Assembly (NCBI GenBank): GCA_964035545.1
Contig: OZ037769.1
Span: forward strand, 3,813,001 to 3,877,000
Length of the DNA: 64,000 nucleotides
Source of the DNA: Bugula neritina
Lineage: Eukaryota; Bryozoa; Gymnolaemata; Cheilostomatida; Bugulidae
Direction: 5' to 3'
Each line of letters opens with the position of its first letter. The first letter of the stretch is position 1. Position numbers and translations under genes: made by a program. Positions 1-11,610 of the stretch are shown here, in pieces. Below the pieces are notes generated by a model. It did not search any database and had not been told where the DNA came from. It saw only the letters and a list, made by a program, of their open reading frames with translations.

Positions 1-365
1 GGGTCAAAGTAGAAAATGAGAAATTGTAAAAATATATTGAGTATATAAATCAATGCACAAGCAATTATATAAACATATAATATGCTAAATATATGTTTTT
101 AGTTTTGAAGTAACAGTCTGCTGAAAATGAATCACTCAACTTTTATAAATATAACTTGTATGGGTGAATTTGTGGTTGTGGTTTGCATGAACTTATGATT
201 GTGGATTCATTTGATGCAACTGTTTCGAAACCTCGACTGAAAATGCGTAGCTTGAAAACACAGTGATAGTGACAGGTATAAAATACAATTATGAACCTAA
301 TCTACATGGAGCTACGAAGCAGTTCTATTAAATTGTTATTTTTTTCCAAGCATAATAAGTTTCAA
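1..365. other. 3' flank of the multi-WSC gene
   Basis: AT-rich sequence downstream (minus-strand sense) of the stop codon at 366-368. I see no coding exon, RNA gene or repeat. No AATAAA is visible on the minus strand in this stretch, so the poly(A) site may lie beyond the window edge. Confidence 0.5.
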
Positions 366-3300
366 CTAATTCAAGCCTGTCTCAAACACTGCCAGTCTCT
401 TGTAACCACCACAAGTACTCTTGTAGTCTGAGGTACACAACTCATCACACTCGGAATCTGATACTTGATAGTATCTGTTGAAATCGTGACTGCAATGACA
501 TCTAAATGGGTAGCTTATTCCAGCAAACAAGTAGCCTACAATAATAAATACAATTTGCAATTATTTTTTAATACATTATTAGTGCATATATTATCAGACT
601 TTGAGTTATTGTAATTTTTATTTGAAACCTTTTGCTGTGCGTAATTCATTACATATGCATATGCTCAGACTCATGTTTCATGTATTATTTTCATTGCATA
701 GTAATATAAACAGCTTGCGAAGTTTAAATTTATTTATGTAAGATAATAAATGCAATACTATAACACTAGAAATAACAAATAAATTTTTAAATAAGAAAGC
801 AAATCTTTAAACAATGAATAAGCGCTCTTAGTGATATCTTTATTTAAAGTTTTTGGAAAAACTCAATCTTATTCTAACTAATTTATCATAAATTCAGCAG
901 ATAGCATATGATTGTCATATTCTCTCACCTTCATCTTTACATTCACTCTTACACAGTGTAGGAGTCAAGTCATAATCTGAGATGGAAATAGAGACATTCA
1001 TGGCTCTGTTTGAAAAGTCATCTTCATAACAGCCTAAAAATACAGTTGGAATCTGCCATCAACTAGCATTGCATTCTATTACATTGGATTGTTTGTATGA
1101 GAATTTTTAAAATTATTACTATTACAAAAATAAAGTACTATATTATACTTAGCGTTTAATTTTTAGCTGAAAAACTTGATATGGCATGTCTTTAAGAACA
1201 ATTGTGAATGTTTTCTTACCCAAATAGTCTGTTTTGTAGATAGAGTTGGATGAATATCCTCCACATTTCTCATTTCCAACTGGACAATCCGTGTTACAAT
1301 CATATGACTCACCATACGAACCATAAGACTGTCCACAGTAACACTCAGTCCCTGATTGTAGTCCAGCATATCTGTAACCTGGTAATTGTAAACTTATTAA
1401 ATTATTTTCTGCTAAGTTCCTACATAATGTTTTAACTCAGTTTGATCAAAAAACATCACTGAGCTTGGCTATTAGTTTTTATATACTAAAGTAAAACTTG
1501 CAAATATATGCCACTGCATGTAATTTCAATCTAGCCTATTTACTACTTTTGGAAATCTTCAGTAGCTGAAAAGAGCATTTTGTTTAAATAGAGAGCTGTA
1601 GTTACACATGACAGTTTTAGACTGAAAATATGGCTATATTTATGTTTACAAACTGAAAATCTTGAAAGTATACTCACACTGATTGAAAATAAATAAACGG
1701 ACACTATAAAAAGACACAATTGCTTTTGATTGGTTAGATTCAAATTAGATAAGCTACTTAATAAATATTTTATATTACTTTACCTTTATATTATGCAATT
1801 ATAACTAAAAATGCAATCTTTAATTGCAGTCAACTCACACTTTTATAACAACTATATGTTATGACTTGTAGCAATGCTTACCTCTGTTTGAACATGTAGA
1901 AGTACACTGGCTGGGATTGTTGTCCAATGACAATGTATATCCTGGTAGGTCACGTGTCCAAAGAGAGTCGTGGTAGCAGCCGAGATAGTGATACTTTTGG
2001 TCTTCTACAGCATTGTTTTATATATACATAAAAATTTTCTCCCAAATATATTATTTTCATTAAACGAAAAACTCATCTTATTATAGATTGATGCTTTTCA
2101 TTCCTTACAGCTACACTGTTGCTCTTGTACGAGTAGCTTTAGATTCAATAGATAAAATTGACCTGGTAGAAAACTGTCGGTTTATAAGTATACATTAGTA
2201 TTTTGATTTCGATTCTACTGCATTCAGGTAAGGTTTAGAAATAAAATACACATCTACATAAGTCATCAAATATGTCCTTGTTTGAATATGTTTCAAAATG
2301 TATAGAAATAAACAAATATAATATTTTATGCTATTAATTTAATAGGCAATATAAATATACAATATATAATGAGTAACTTGATAATATGTATATGTTTTAC
2401 ATGTTATTGTGTGAATTATCAGCCCATGCAGTTTACAAATATCTAGCGCATAATGCCACAGTTACTTGCATAGACTTACTATTGGCATCAGTTTTAAACA
2501 CTGAGTTGAAGTTGTCTCCTCCACATGCAAGGTCGCTGTAGTAGTAACAAGCTTCATCACAAGATTGTCGAAGAGACTCGCTATATCTGTTTGGGTCGTT
2601 GCCACAGTAACAATCCCTGCCACTCAAACCAGCGAACTCATATCCTACAACGAACTTGATAAATAAACAAATCTACAATTAAGTTGTGATTTTTGTGTTA
2701 TATATTTTACCTGCTAAAAAACTAGAAACTAGAGTAATTTTGTAAGTTTTCTAGTACTTTGAACTTTTATGCTCTAAAATATAGTTCATATGCTTAAAAA
2801 TAATTTTAAAAAATACATATTACAAATATTGCAATTTGTTGCAACAATTTAGCTCATTTATCATGTTAAATCACCACCTATATCTAGTGATACAAAGAGA
2901 AAATCCTACGCTATTGTAATATACATGATATGCAAGTACAAACCTAGGCTAGCAACTGTTTGAATTTAACATCTTTGCTTCAGCGACTTTTTATTATTAG
3001 CTGTGCAAGTTTAGAATGTTTTTATTTTTAAAAACATGGAAACTGAAGCCAACAATATAAAAGGCTATATAGAAGATATTTTAAGAGCTGTACATCATAA
3101 AAAAGTGTGTAAATCTGAATGGAAAAAGTAATTTATCTGTAGTATTGAGATTACCTAGTGGCCCCTGTGGTTTAATGGTAGTGCGTTAGCTTGCGAGCCG
3201 GAAAGGTTTCGAGTTTGAATCTCAGTGAGGGCAAAAGTTTGATAGTATCTTACTTACCATCTTCACCACACAGAGATGTGCAGGTTTGTGGGGAAGCATC

Positions 3301-6300
3301 AAAGTAACCCAAATAGTAGGAGGTATCACCTAAAGCTGAGGGTGATGTGGAATCGGCAAAGCAACCTATAAATACATTTAGGCAGTCTTATAGTTATTAA
3401 TAAACATTGTGGAATTCACCACTTCATTTTGTGCAAAGGTGCCATGTTTTGACAACATTTAATACAATATATAAAAATAATTATCTTTTGTGCCAAACAA
3501 TGTAGCATAGGTCATTGTGCTATACTAAAAGCATATTCTGCATAATTTAAACTCCTGTATTTATACATTTTTTACAAACCTTTTATGTTTGGAAGATCTG
3601 ATTTATAATATAGCAGGTTAAATGATAATATTAAACATTTCTAAATACTTAAAAGTGTTATATAAAATTTTATCTATGTTATATTTTTATAAACTCTAAA
3701 GTTGTAAAAAATATAGTATATACTGCAAAAGACTAATTAGCAAACTTAAGTTGAAAAGATTAAAAAAAAATTTTCAATCATAAAAATAATTAAATATATA
3801 CTATTGTTTTATTGTACAAAAGTGTACAATTTTTGCAATAAATCATAAACCATTTGGTTCAAACTAAAATTTAACTTTGAGTAGTTTAATAAAGTGTAAT
3901 AAATTGACATGGTTCAAACATAAAAACTAACCCCAAACCAACATGTGCTAATTAGGCTAAACAAAAGTTATAACTCAAAAATTAAAAACACAGTTGCTCA
4001 CCAAGATAGTTTGTTCTGTACACAGAGTTGATGCGATATCCTCCACATTCTCTGTTGTCAGCAGGACAAACAGAGTTGCAATCACTTTGATCTAACTCAG
4101 AATATGCACCATAAGATGATCCACAGTAACAGAGATATTCGTCCTGGAGGCCTGCATACTTGTAGCCTGAAGGAAAACACAATTAATCTAAATAATTTAA
4201 AATAAGCTGATAATTATATTCTCTTTAAATGGTACCTGCTAGCCACTTTTATTTTATTCAGCTAATTAGCTCCTCTATTATTAATTGTAATAACTCATAT
4301 TAATTTAACTTTATAATTTACAAACAACTCCCTGATTAATAAAACGCTGATTAGATATTGTTGTGATATGGCAATTTGAAAAGTTTGTTATGCAAAAAAT
4401 ACACAAAATTATTTAACTAGTTAGAAGAATAAAATAATTTTTAAAATTATTAAAACTACTTTCAGTGAATTTTAAAAGCTAAAGTGTAAACTTTAGTCAA
4501 ATTCTAAACAATTATTACAAAATAAAAAGAATAATTTATTTTCTAAATCTTATTGTTTAACATTTATCTGTATAGCAACAATGACTTAATTTGAAACTAT
4601 ACACAGTGCTACAACCCACCTCTTTCAGAGCAGTAACTGCTACACTCTGAGATGGAGTTATCTATTCCAAAATCATAGAAATCTCCATCAAGATCTCGGA
4701 ATATGATATCATCCTCATAGCATCCCATGTAAATGGCTTCAGCTAGTAATTAGCAAAAAAACAATTTTGTAAAAATTTTGTTGTCCTCTGACAAAATACT
4801 TTATCCTAATAATCTATATATAGGGAATAAAAATGTACAAAATAATTTATCTTTTTTTTGCTTCAAAACACAGACATTAAACCATGATTAGTTCTTATTT
4901 GTAAATATTTTAGTGAATAGACTGCAGCAAAAACAAATAAATTAGGTAATTTTTCGACTCTGTGCAAGTCTACAAAAACATTAATTAATTACATTCCAAT
5001 TGTTGCATATATATACTTACTTGTCCAGTCCTGTGTATATTCAGGAGTTGTGTTTATTATTAGCACAACCTATAAAGTTCAAAAAGAAATATAAAAATAT
5101 TGCTGTGCAAGCTAGGCAAAAATATATAAATTAATGAACTAATGAACCGCATTAATGTATTTCTCTCAACATTAACAACATATGATAACTGAGTAATACC
5201 ATAAATATAGATATATAATACTGGAATAATACAGTAAATATAAGTATAGGATACTGGATTAATAATATAGATACCATCGACATATATAGCATACTAAAGT
5301 AATGTCATTGGTATTTTAAGAAATTTAGATTTGTGGACTGAATTACATTTTCCAATGAATCTCGTGCATATTCTTGCAATAATACTGTACATACACAAGA
5401 AATATATGTACAGCCACCTACCACAGTTACTGCAGCTATAATTATCGCCAACCCAATTCCTAGTCCTGTGAGTGTGAGAGATTTAGACTGACAGATCTTT
5501 CTCTTGTAGGCAGCAGCATTTCCTCTTTTAGCATCTTCTCCAGATAAATGCGCCATGACAGCACCACCAACTCCCAGTGGCAGACAAAGAAATATAGCTG
5601 TCAGAATTCCAACAACCATCCAGCATGTTGAACTTGTGTCTGTTACCTTCAGATCAACATTTTATTTTATTTATATACTGTGAGAATTTATATAGTCATT
5701 ACTTACTCTGAACTGATTTGTTAAGTAATGTTTGACAAGAACAGACTGTAATGCAGAATAATTTGTAACAACCTTTGTTTTGCCTTAAATTAAGAACATT
5801 CCTGTAAGCTCCTTCTAATAATCGCTCTCTATAATTTAACAATTCCAAGCTAAAACCTGTATTTTGGGTATATAGATTTATATATTGTCTTAAAATTACA
5901 TCTACTCACACATATATATATGAAAAAAAAGGAACCATATTTGAACTCACGGCTGAATGAGACTGGGTAGTCTGCGTCACCACCTGCTGGCCAGTGCCAT
6001 CTCCATGAGCAGGTGCTTGAGCAGGTGCTTGAGCAGGTGCTACTCCAGAACTAGGAGTGGCAAATACTGGCTGAGTGGCAGGTGCTACTTTATTATTACT
6101 TAGACCATTTTGTGCGAAATGGCCATGGTGAGCATATCCAGGTGGTGGCTGTGTTTGAGAGGCATATCCATGCGGTGGTGGCTGTGTTTGATGGGCATAT
6201 CCAGGTGGTGGCTGTGTTTGAGAGGCATATCCATGCGGTGGTGGCTGTGTTTGATGGGCATATCCATGCGGTGGTGGCTGTGTTTGAGGGGCATATCCAG

Positions 6301-6676
6301 GTGGTGGCTGTGTTTGAGAGGCATATCCATGCGGTGGTGGCTGTGTTTGATGGGCATATCCATGCGGTGGTGGCTGTGTTTGAGGGGCATATCCATGTGG
6401 TGGTGGCTGTGTTTGAGAGGCATATCCAGGTGGTGGCTGCGTTTGAGGGGCATACCCAGGTGGTGGGGCATTCCCTTGTTGGGGTACGAACTGCTGTTGG
6501 TAACCTGGAGAGGGTTGACCAGGCTGAGGGTTTAAAGCATGCGTTGGTGTGTTGCTCAGAAGTTGTGTCTCAACCGGCCGAGATGCTGGAACACACTGTC
6601 CATTACCATAATTCTGGTCTCCATTATCAACGTAGTCTGTCATTTCTAATTCTGTCATTGTGCTGCTGGAATTACC
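366..6676 (-). CDS. CD225/dispanin membrane protein with four WSC ectodomains and a PPxY-rich tail
   Basis: Complete gene model in 11 coding exons (minus strand): 6658-5951, 5646-5422, 5069-5021, 4742-4620, 4166-4002, 3365-3258, 2644-2480, 2004-1882, 1378-1220, 1033-929, 535-366. They total 2100 nt, giving 699 residues with consistent phases. Residues 1-236 are a Pro/Gln-rich presumed cytosolic tail with ten QTQPPP(H)GYA-type repeats, including five PPGY (PPxY) motifs. Residues 237-327 match the CD225/dispanin pattern: hydrophobic segment starting CWMVVGIL, a CLPLG turn, a basic loop (AAAYKRKICQSKS), then a long TM helix (LGIGLAIIIAAVTVVVLII). WSC domains follow at about 331-420, 424-512, 520-607 and 609-696, each with GCY, YAGLQ-like, CYCG and CGG signatures. 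Dispanins place the C-terminus outside, so the WSC domains should be extracellular carbohydrate binders (inference). Function is unknown. A 5'UTR exon ends at 6999. Introns hold nothing else recognised except a tRNA-like repeat at 3160-3237. Confidence 0.88.
3160..3237 (+). repeat. tRNA-like sequence (tRNA-derived SINE head or tRNA pseudogene)
   Basis: An A-box match TGGTTTAATGG and a near B box GTTTGAATC sit about 35 nt apart between GCCCCTG and GAGGGCA, which roughly pair as an acceptor stem. The anticodon arm does not pair, so this is not a functional tRNA. It lies in the intron just 21 bp from the donor of the exon at 3258-3365, on the opposite strand. Confidence 0.55.
6130..6475 (-). repeat. 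Coding minisatellite (QTQPPP(H)GYA repeats)
   Basis: Inside the first coding exon, tandem 30- and 33-bp units encode ten copies of [P/S/H]QTQPPPGYA or [P/S/H]QTQPPPHGYA. All unit lengths are multiples of three, so several other frames on both strands are also open; those are shadows. The 30-bp units keep a PPGY motif (candidate WW-domain/NEDD4-type ligand). The 33-bp units insert His and lose PPxY spacing. Copy number is likely polymorphic. Confidence 0.9.
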
Positions 6677-6998
6677 CTAAATGAGTAATGATCATTTTTG
6701 AAGGTAAATAATTTTATGTTTATAGCAGCTATTAACTAAGCTGTAGTCTGACAATGAAAACCTAGTATTAGATAGTAGGGTAATCTGGGTCTAAATCTCA
6801 GTTGAACTTTTCTGTTTAAAGATTAGTTAGGCAATTGAACAACAATTATTTACTTTAGTTAATTAATTTCTTAAAACACAGTTTTATGCAATCACACAAG
6901 TATCACTAGTAATGATGTATTGCTTAAGATTGTAAATCTTGGGCAATACTATTTATGCTGCTTTCTACTCAAAGTAATAATAATAAGTTTAGATTTAC

Positions 6999-7065
6999 CT
7001 GCTTGTAGCTGGAGCCTATACCGTATACTGATACAAGAAGATATAAATACCTCAATAAATCAATA
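6999..7065 (-). other. 5'UTR exon and promoter region of the multi-WSC gene
   Basis: A minus-strand exon end with donor GCAG|GTAAAT at 6999/6998. It pairs with the acceptor TTTAG|GG before 6676, just upstream of the ATG at 6658. The stretch upstream is visibly homologous to 8804-8870 (shared CAGTRTA and GGTATAG/GATATAG blocks, and TATTTATAT/ATTTATAT A/T boxes), which supports both as conserved transcript starts. The transcript 5' end is not defined. Confidence 0.55.
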
Positions 7066-7099
7066 CATGGAACAATTATGCAACATTGTTGTCGTAGGC

Positions 7100-8048
7100 A
7101 GAAAGGAATCGAAAACACAATTTTAGCTTATTAGAAAATTGTACTGAGTAATATTAAACAAAAGGTCTATTGTTTTACTTATGCTATTAGAATATCTTTG
7201 TTTTCTAAAAATAATCAATTGCACAATGGTCGATATAGCATTATTCTGTTTTTACATGACTGATTATATTGTAAGAAATTAGATTAAGATTTGCATATTA
7301 GCATAATAATGAACAGTGAGATGGAAATAAGGGAAAGGACAGTTTCATCTTGTGACTAAAGTAACAACATTGGTTCACGGCTGCAGATAATTTTGACAGA
7401 TTAAATTTGTTTTGGAAGTAGACTAAAGATTGAGATATATATATTTGGAATGTAGCTGACCTAAAATGATATGACATAAAGTATTATGACTAATAGCAGT
7501 CATAACAGCTCAGTTTTAGCTGCCATGTGATTATACTATTATATTACGCTAACTTGGAAGTAACGCTACTGGGTCAGCGATGCTCTTTTTAGAGTTCATA
7601 TATGTCCTGAAAAACATATATGATGTAGGTAATTTTTTCTAAAATATTTATTCAAATTAGAATTTAAAATATCCCGTTATACAATAACAATTTTTTTCTA
7701 AAGTATTAATTATTTAATTAAATAAATGAAAAAATTATAATAAATTAGAATCTGAAATATTGCATTATACAACAACAAAAGTTGTAGTAATTTTATTTAT
7801 GAGGCAAGCTAACAGTTACACATATTATGGTGTTATACTATATTATACTATAGTTCTGTAGCAAATCAATAAGCATGAAAATAATGAAAATCCTGTCGCT
7901 TATAAGTGTAACCAGAATAAATTTACTCAAACTGTTAAACATTGGCAATATTGTAATTTGTAACACTGTCAGAAATTTTCATAGATCTATATGCTTGAAA
8001 TCTAAAAGCTAGTTTCATGTTATCTGACCACTTTGTTCTGAGAAGATA
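7100..8048. other. Intergenic sequence between the tandem first-exon copies
   Basis: AT-rich, no open coding exon. I specifically looked here on the minus strand for a CD225 exon belonging to the upstream copy and found none. If the 8.05-8.42 kb exon is used, it either ends at its own stop or splices across this stretch. Confidence 0.5.
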
Positions 8049-8441
8049 TCAATTAAGAGCTACTTGATTATTGCTTATGTGGTTAAAGTTTATACTTTGT
8101 GTGAAATATCCATGGTGAGCGTATATCCAAGCGGTGGCTGCATGTGTATGGTGGGCATTCCCAGGTGGAGGCTGTGTATGAGGGGCATTCCCAGGTGGAG
8201 GTTGTGTATGAGGGGCATTTCCTTGTTGAGGTACAAACTGCTGCTGGTTCCCTGAAGACTGTTGTTCATACAGAGACTGACTTTGTGGAGGTTGACCAGG
8301 CTGAGGGTTTAAAACACTGGTTGGTATGTTTCTCACAGGCTGTGCCTCAACCGGCCAAGGTGGTGTTAAACTATCACTCTGGTCTTTTTTAGTAGCATAT
8401 TCATTCATTTCTGCTTCAGCCATTGTGCCACTAGAGTGACC
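8049..8441 (-). CDS. Duplicated first coding exon (truncated paralogue or alternative first exon)
   Basis: ATG at 8423, stop TGA at 8049-8051; 124 residues. The acceptor at 8442 and 5'UTR exon at 8804 mirror the downstream gene. The start region and the stretches LNPQPGQP and QQQFVPQQGNAP match the N-terminal tail of the multi-WSC protein. It carries only a few PPPGNA repeats, so the PPGY motifs are lost, and an indel rearranges the last repeat (THAATAWIYAHHG). Homology to SNNKVAP continues to SNNQVA, then stops at a TGA. There is no CD225 or WSC exon of its own before the next gene's promoter. It could be a dead partial duplicate, a small cytosolic protein, or an alternative first exon using a weak phase-0 donor (CAA|GTAGCT near 8060) into the phase-0 exon at 5646. 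Confidence 0.6.
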   Translation of the reverse strand, partial: GHSSGTMAEAEMNEYATKKDQSDSLTPPWPVEAQPVRNIPTSVLNPQPGQPPQSQSLYEQQSSGNQQQFVPQQGNAPHTQPPPGNAPHTQPPPGNAHHTHAATAWIYAHHGYFTQSINFNHISNNQVALN

Positions 8442-8803
8442 CTAAATTCGTGATGATTATTTTTGAAAGAGAATGATGATAATAATAGACTAGTAAGATG
8501 TTACCTATACTGTCTTCTAATCTTGAACAGCCTAGTAATAGTCAACTGTGTGTCTGAAGTAAAATTATGGTTTAAATTTTGCCCACAAGTTATACGTATA
8601 AATTCGCACTATTTCTAATTTCAAGTTTCAACAATTATAGTAACATAACATAATCATTACTTGTAACAGCTTCTCATCAGCTATTTGCCGTACAGACGTT
8701 TTGCTTTAAAACTAATACATTTATATCGCATTTATTAAGCGCTCGCTACAACTTGTGCTAATTTAAACTAAAACTAGTAACAAAGCATTAGGTTTAAACT
8801 TAC

Positions 8804-8870
8804 CTGAGCGTAGCGGCAGTCTATATCATACACTGATACCAGGTTACACAAGAATATAAATGATTTAATA
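8804..8870 (-). other. Duplicated 5'UTR exon and promoter
   Basis: Donor CTCAG|GTAAGT at 8804/8803, followed on the minus strand by an intron running to the acceptor at 8442. Sequence upstream of the donor matches 6999-7065, showing that the duplication covered promoter, leader exon and first coding exon. Confidence 0.55.
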
Positions 8871-8899
8871 AATTAATACACTGAACAATGCACTCTGTT

Positions 8900-10032
8900 A
8901 AACATCATTTCTGTATACAAAAAAATTGAAAACTTATAAGCCAGCTTATTCAAACAATGTGTTGGTTTACAGAAATTCTATAGCTTCAACTATGCTTTGT
9001 TAATATTTATTTTTTAAACTTGATGCTTCGACAAGGTCTTTAAACGTAATAATATATTTTTGAACATTAGGTATTTCAGTAAAATTGGACTAAGGTTTGA
9101 CTAACGGCACAATAATAAAAGTTCACAATAAAACACTAATGTGCAGCTGCAGTTAGTCTTGGCCAACTGAGTGTATTTTAAAAGACCACTAACGATGTAT
9201 TTGTCTTATAGCCATCTTTGAATTTTAGCTTTCGTGTGTGGGAATTTGTCAACAAAAACTTACAGATATGTGATAACCTGTATAAAATATAGTCCTAGTA
9301 TTTAGCTCTATAGCTGTTACTTAATAAGCTTTTTCAAACGTTTAAACAAACTTGAGATGCCAGTAAAATTTAAGAGCAATTGAAATTTATGTAGCTACTG
9401 GTGAACATTAGAGGCGTTATAGAAAATATTCAGTGATGCATACTGCAAAATGGAATTTAATCTCCAAACATTTCTTAATTTAGTGGTACTATATAGAAGC
9501 ATACTAAATGTCTTATAAAGGTCTTTTAAAGATATTATAGAAATGAACAGACTAACAACTTTTGATTTATCTTCACCATGTTTTGATAGGGTGAATAAAA
9601 GCTTTAACTAACGAAGATTATTATTTTAGGCAAAATATGAAAACTTGAAAAATTATAAGTCAGCTGTTGGCACACCTTGTAGTGTCTCACAGAAACTTGT
9701 CGCAAAATAAAGGACATTGCCTTTCATGAATTCAACGTTGTTTTAAACTTTGAAAGTTTCAAATAAAGCTGTTCAAGTTTACAGCAAAACATTCCTCTAT
9801 TTTCAGCAAAGATAAAAATAGTTCTTTTAGCAAATTATGCATAATATTTATTTTTTAAAAAACAAGCATTTTAAGAAAAATAAATTTGCTACATTTTAAA
9901 TTTTTTTATAAATCAACTAAAGCCAAAATCATAACTATTTTGAAAAAAGTAAGCTGAACTATCTGTTATCATCATATATTTTAGTTCTTACTGAAAAATA
10001 ATTTGACATAAAAGCCAACGAAAGGATGATGT
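8900..10032. other. Intergenic sequence
   Basis: AT-rich and without exons on either strand that I can support. On the minus strand it holds the likely poly(A) signal of the next WSC gene at 9847-9852. Confidence 0.5.
9847..9852 (-). terminator. Poly(A) signal AATAAA
   Basis: TTTATT on the plus strand is AATAAA on the minus strand, about 180 bp past the stop at 10033. This is the nearest canonical hexamer noticed for the 10.0-10.9 kb gene. Confidence 0.4.
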
Positions 10033-10882
10033 TTAATCATGACAAGCACATGGGTGCAAGTAGTATGACACGCTGTACACAGAAATGGTCCAGGTTCCAC
10101 CGCATATTTTCTCTTGATTACCTGTACATGGTTTGTTACACCGATACTCATCTACTTCTCCGTATTTCCCATATCCATTGTCACAGAAACACTCATTAGA
10201 GTTCTGTAGTCCAGCGTACAGATAACCTGTTAGTAGTAAACAGGAGTTTTTGTCACTGAAGAATTACAAAAATTGAATTTGAATTATGATCTTTTGGAAT
10301 AAAAAATTAATAGTTTGTTTAAAAACTTCATTAAGTACTGAATAGCATGCAGTAAATTTTTTTTATAATTATTATTTTTGTAGTACTTGCAATAATAAAC
10401 ATGTTATTATATAAAAACTGTAATGGGTTTCATTATACCTGCATCAAAACATATATTCACACACTTCTGGATGCCGTTTTCTGTTCCGGAATAAATTAGT
10501 TTAGTGAGGTCTCTATTAGAAAAGTCTTGAAAACATCCATATAACCTTGATTTTCTACAAATTAATATCTTATTATATAGTGAAGACATTATTAATTGAT
10601 ACTTATTGTCACAGTTATAACTTGTATTATAGAATGCTAATTTCACTAATATGATTATAAATACTAATTTTAGTCAGCTTTGAAACATAAATAATTTGCA
10701 TATAATTATGAACAATGCTATATTTTATAGTTTAAATGGTGTTTACAAACCTAGCAAAGAATTGGAGTAAAATAAAAGATTAAAATAAAAAGAAACTTAC
10801 CTTGGTCATTATCACTATAATAGCTGGCATAACAAAAAGCAGAGAAATTTATAACTATAAGAAAATATGTTATTAGTCTCAT
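10033..10882 (-). pseudogene. Secreted single-WSC protein gene with an apparent 1-nt frameshift
   Basis: Three minus-strand exons: 10882-10801 (signal peptide, starts MRLITYFLIVINFSAFCYA, ends phase 1), 10554-10439 (first WSC half) and 10226-10033 (second WSC half, ending CACHD then TAA). Exon 2 starts in phase 1 after a normal TAG acceptor but is 116 nt, not a multiple of three. The WSC reading (YGCFQDFSNRDL) is only reached by shifting frame near 10537-10538. There the run is ATGG-ATG, where the paralogous exon at 4742 has ATGGGATG. One extra G would give about 130 residues in frame through all three exons. So this is either a pseudogene by one deletion or a base-call error in a G run. No alternative splice site rescues the frame. 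Confidence 0.75.
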
Positions 10883-11610
10883 ATTTGCCAACCTAGGGTC
10901 ACTATTTAATGCAGTACGTTTCAAACTGACATCCAAATAGTGTTGCCATGCAGTAAGTATGTGTATAGTACGTAATAGCACATGCTATATGTGTACACAT
11001 GAAACATAAATTATTCTAAAAGCTATACAGAGATTGTTAAATCTATGCTCAGCATTTTTCGATAATCGATTTTTATTCATAGGTTATGTAAAACTAAATT
11101 TAATATTATTTTAAATTATTCACTTATATTTAGGTTCTCAAACTGGAAATGTGAATGGCTAGCCTGTATTTCAAGCCCTTAGGAGACCTTTCTTACACTG
11201 CATGAAGATTAAGTAATAATTTGTTAATGTGATTAGATTTTATTCAATGACTGAACTTATATGATTAAATTAACATCAAACCTTTTCATTATTGAGTTGG
11301 ATTTTATACAAAAGTGATATAAGCTTGACCTATTAAATAGTTTGAAATTTGCTGCAATAACATAATTTAGTCAGATAAGAAAAATCAGCTAAAAGTACAT
11401 TTAAAGTTGTTGAAGTTTAAAAACAATGAAACAACTTTAGCTAATATGTATAGCAGAATGCACCAGTTCATCATTTGCATCGCTTTTTCTAAATATTTTT
11501 GCAAAATTTACTTTAAATTCTTACTTAAAAAAGTATTATATATTACTAAAATTATTGTAATATGCACACTATTTTCTCACCTCTATAGACATTTGAAAGT
11601 CAGTGAAGAA

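Noticed and set aside
6082-6684. Plus-strand and alternate-frame ORFs (for example VVAVFEGHIH repeats)
   Set aside because: Shadows of the coding minisatellite in the minus-strand gene, which is supported by splice phases, a paralogous exon and a downstream membrane domain.
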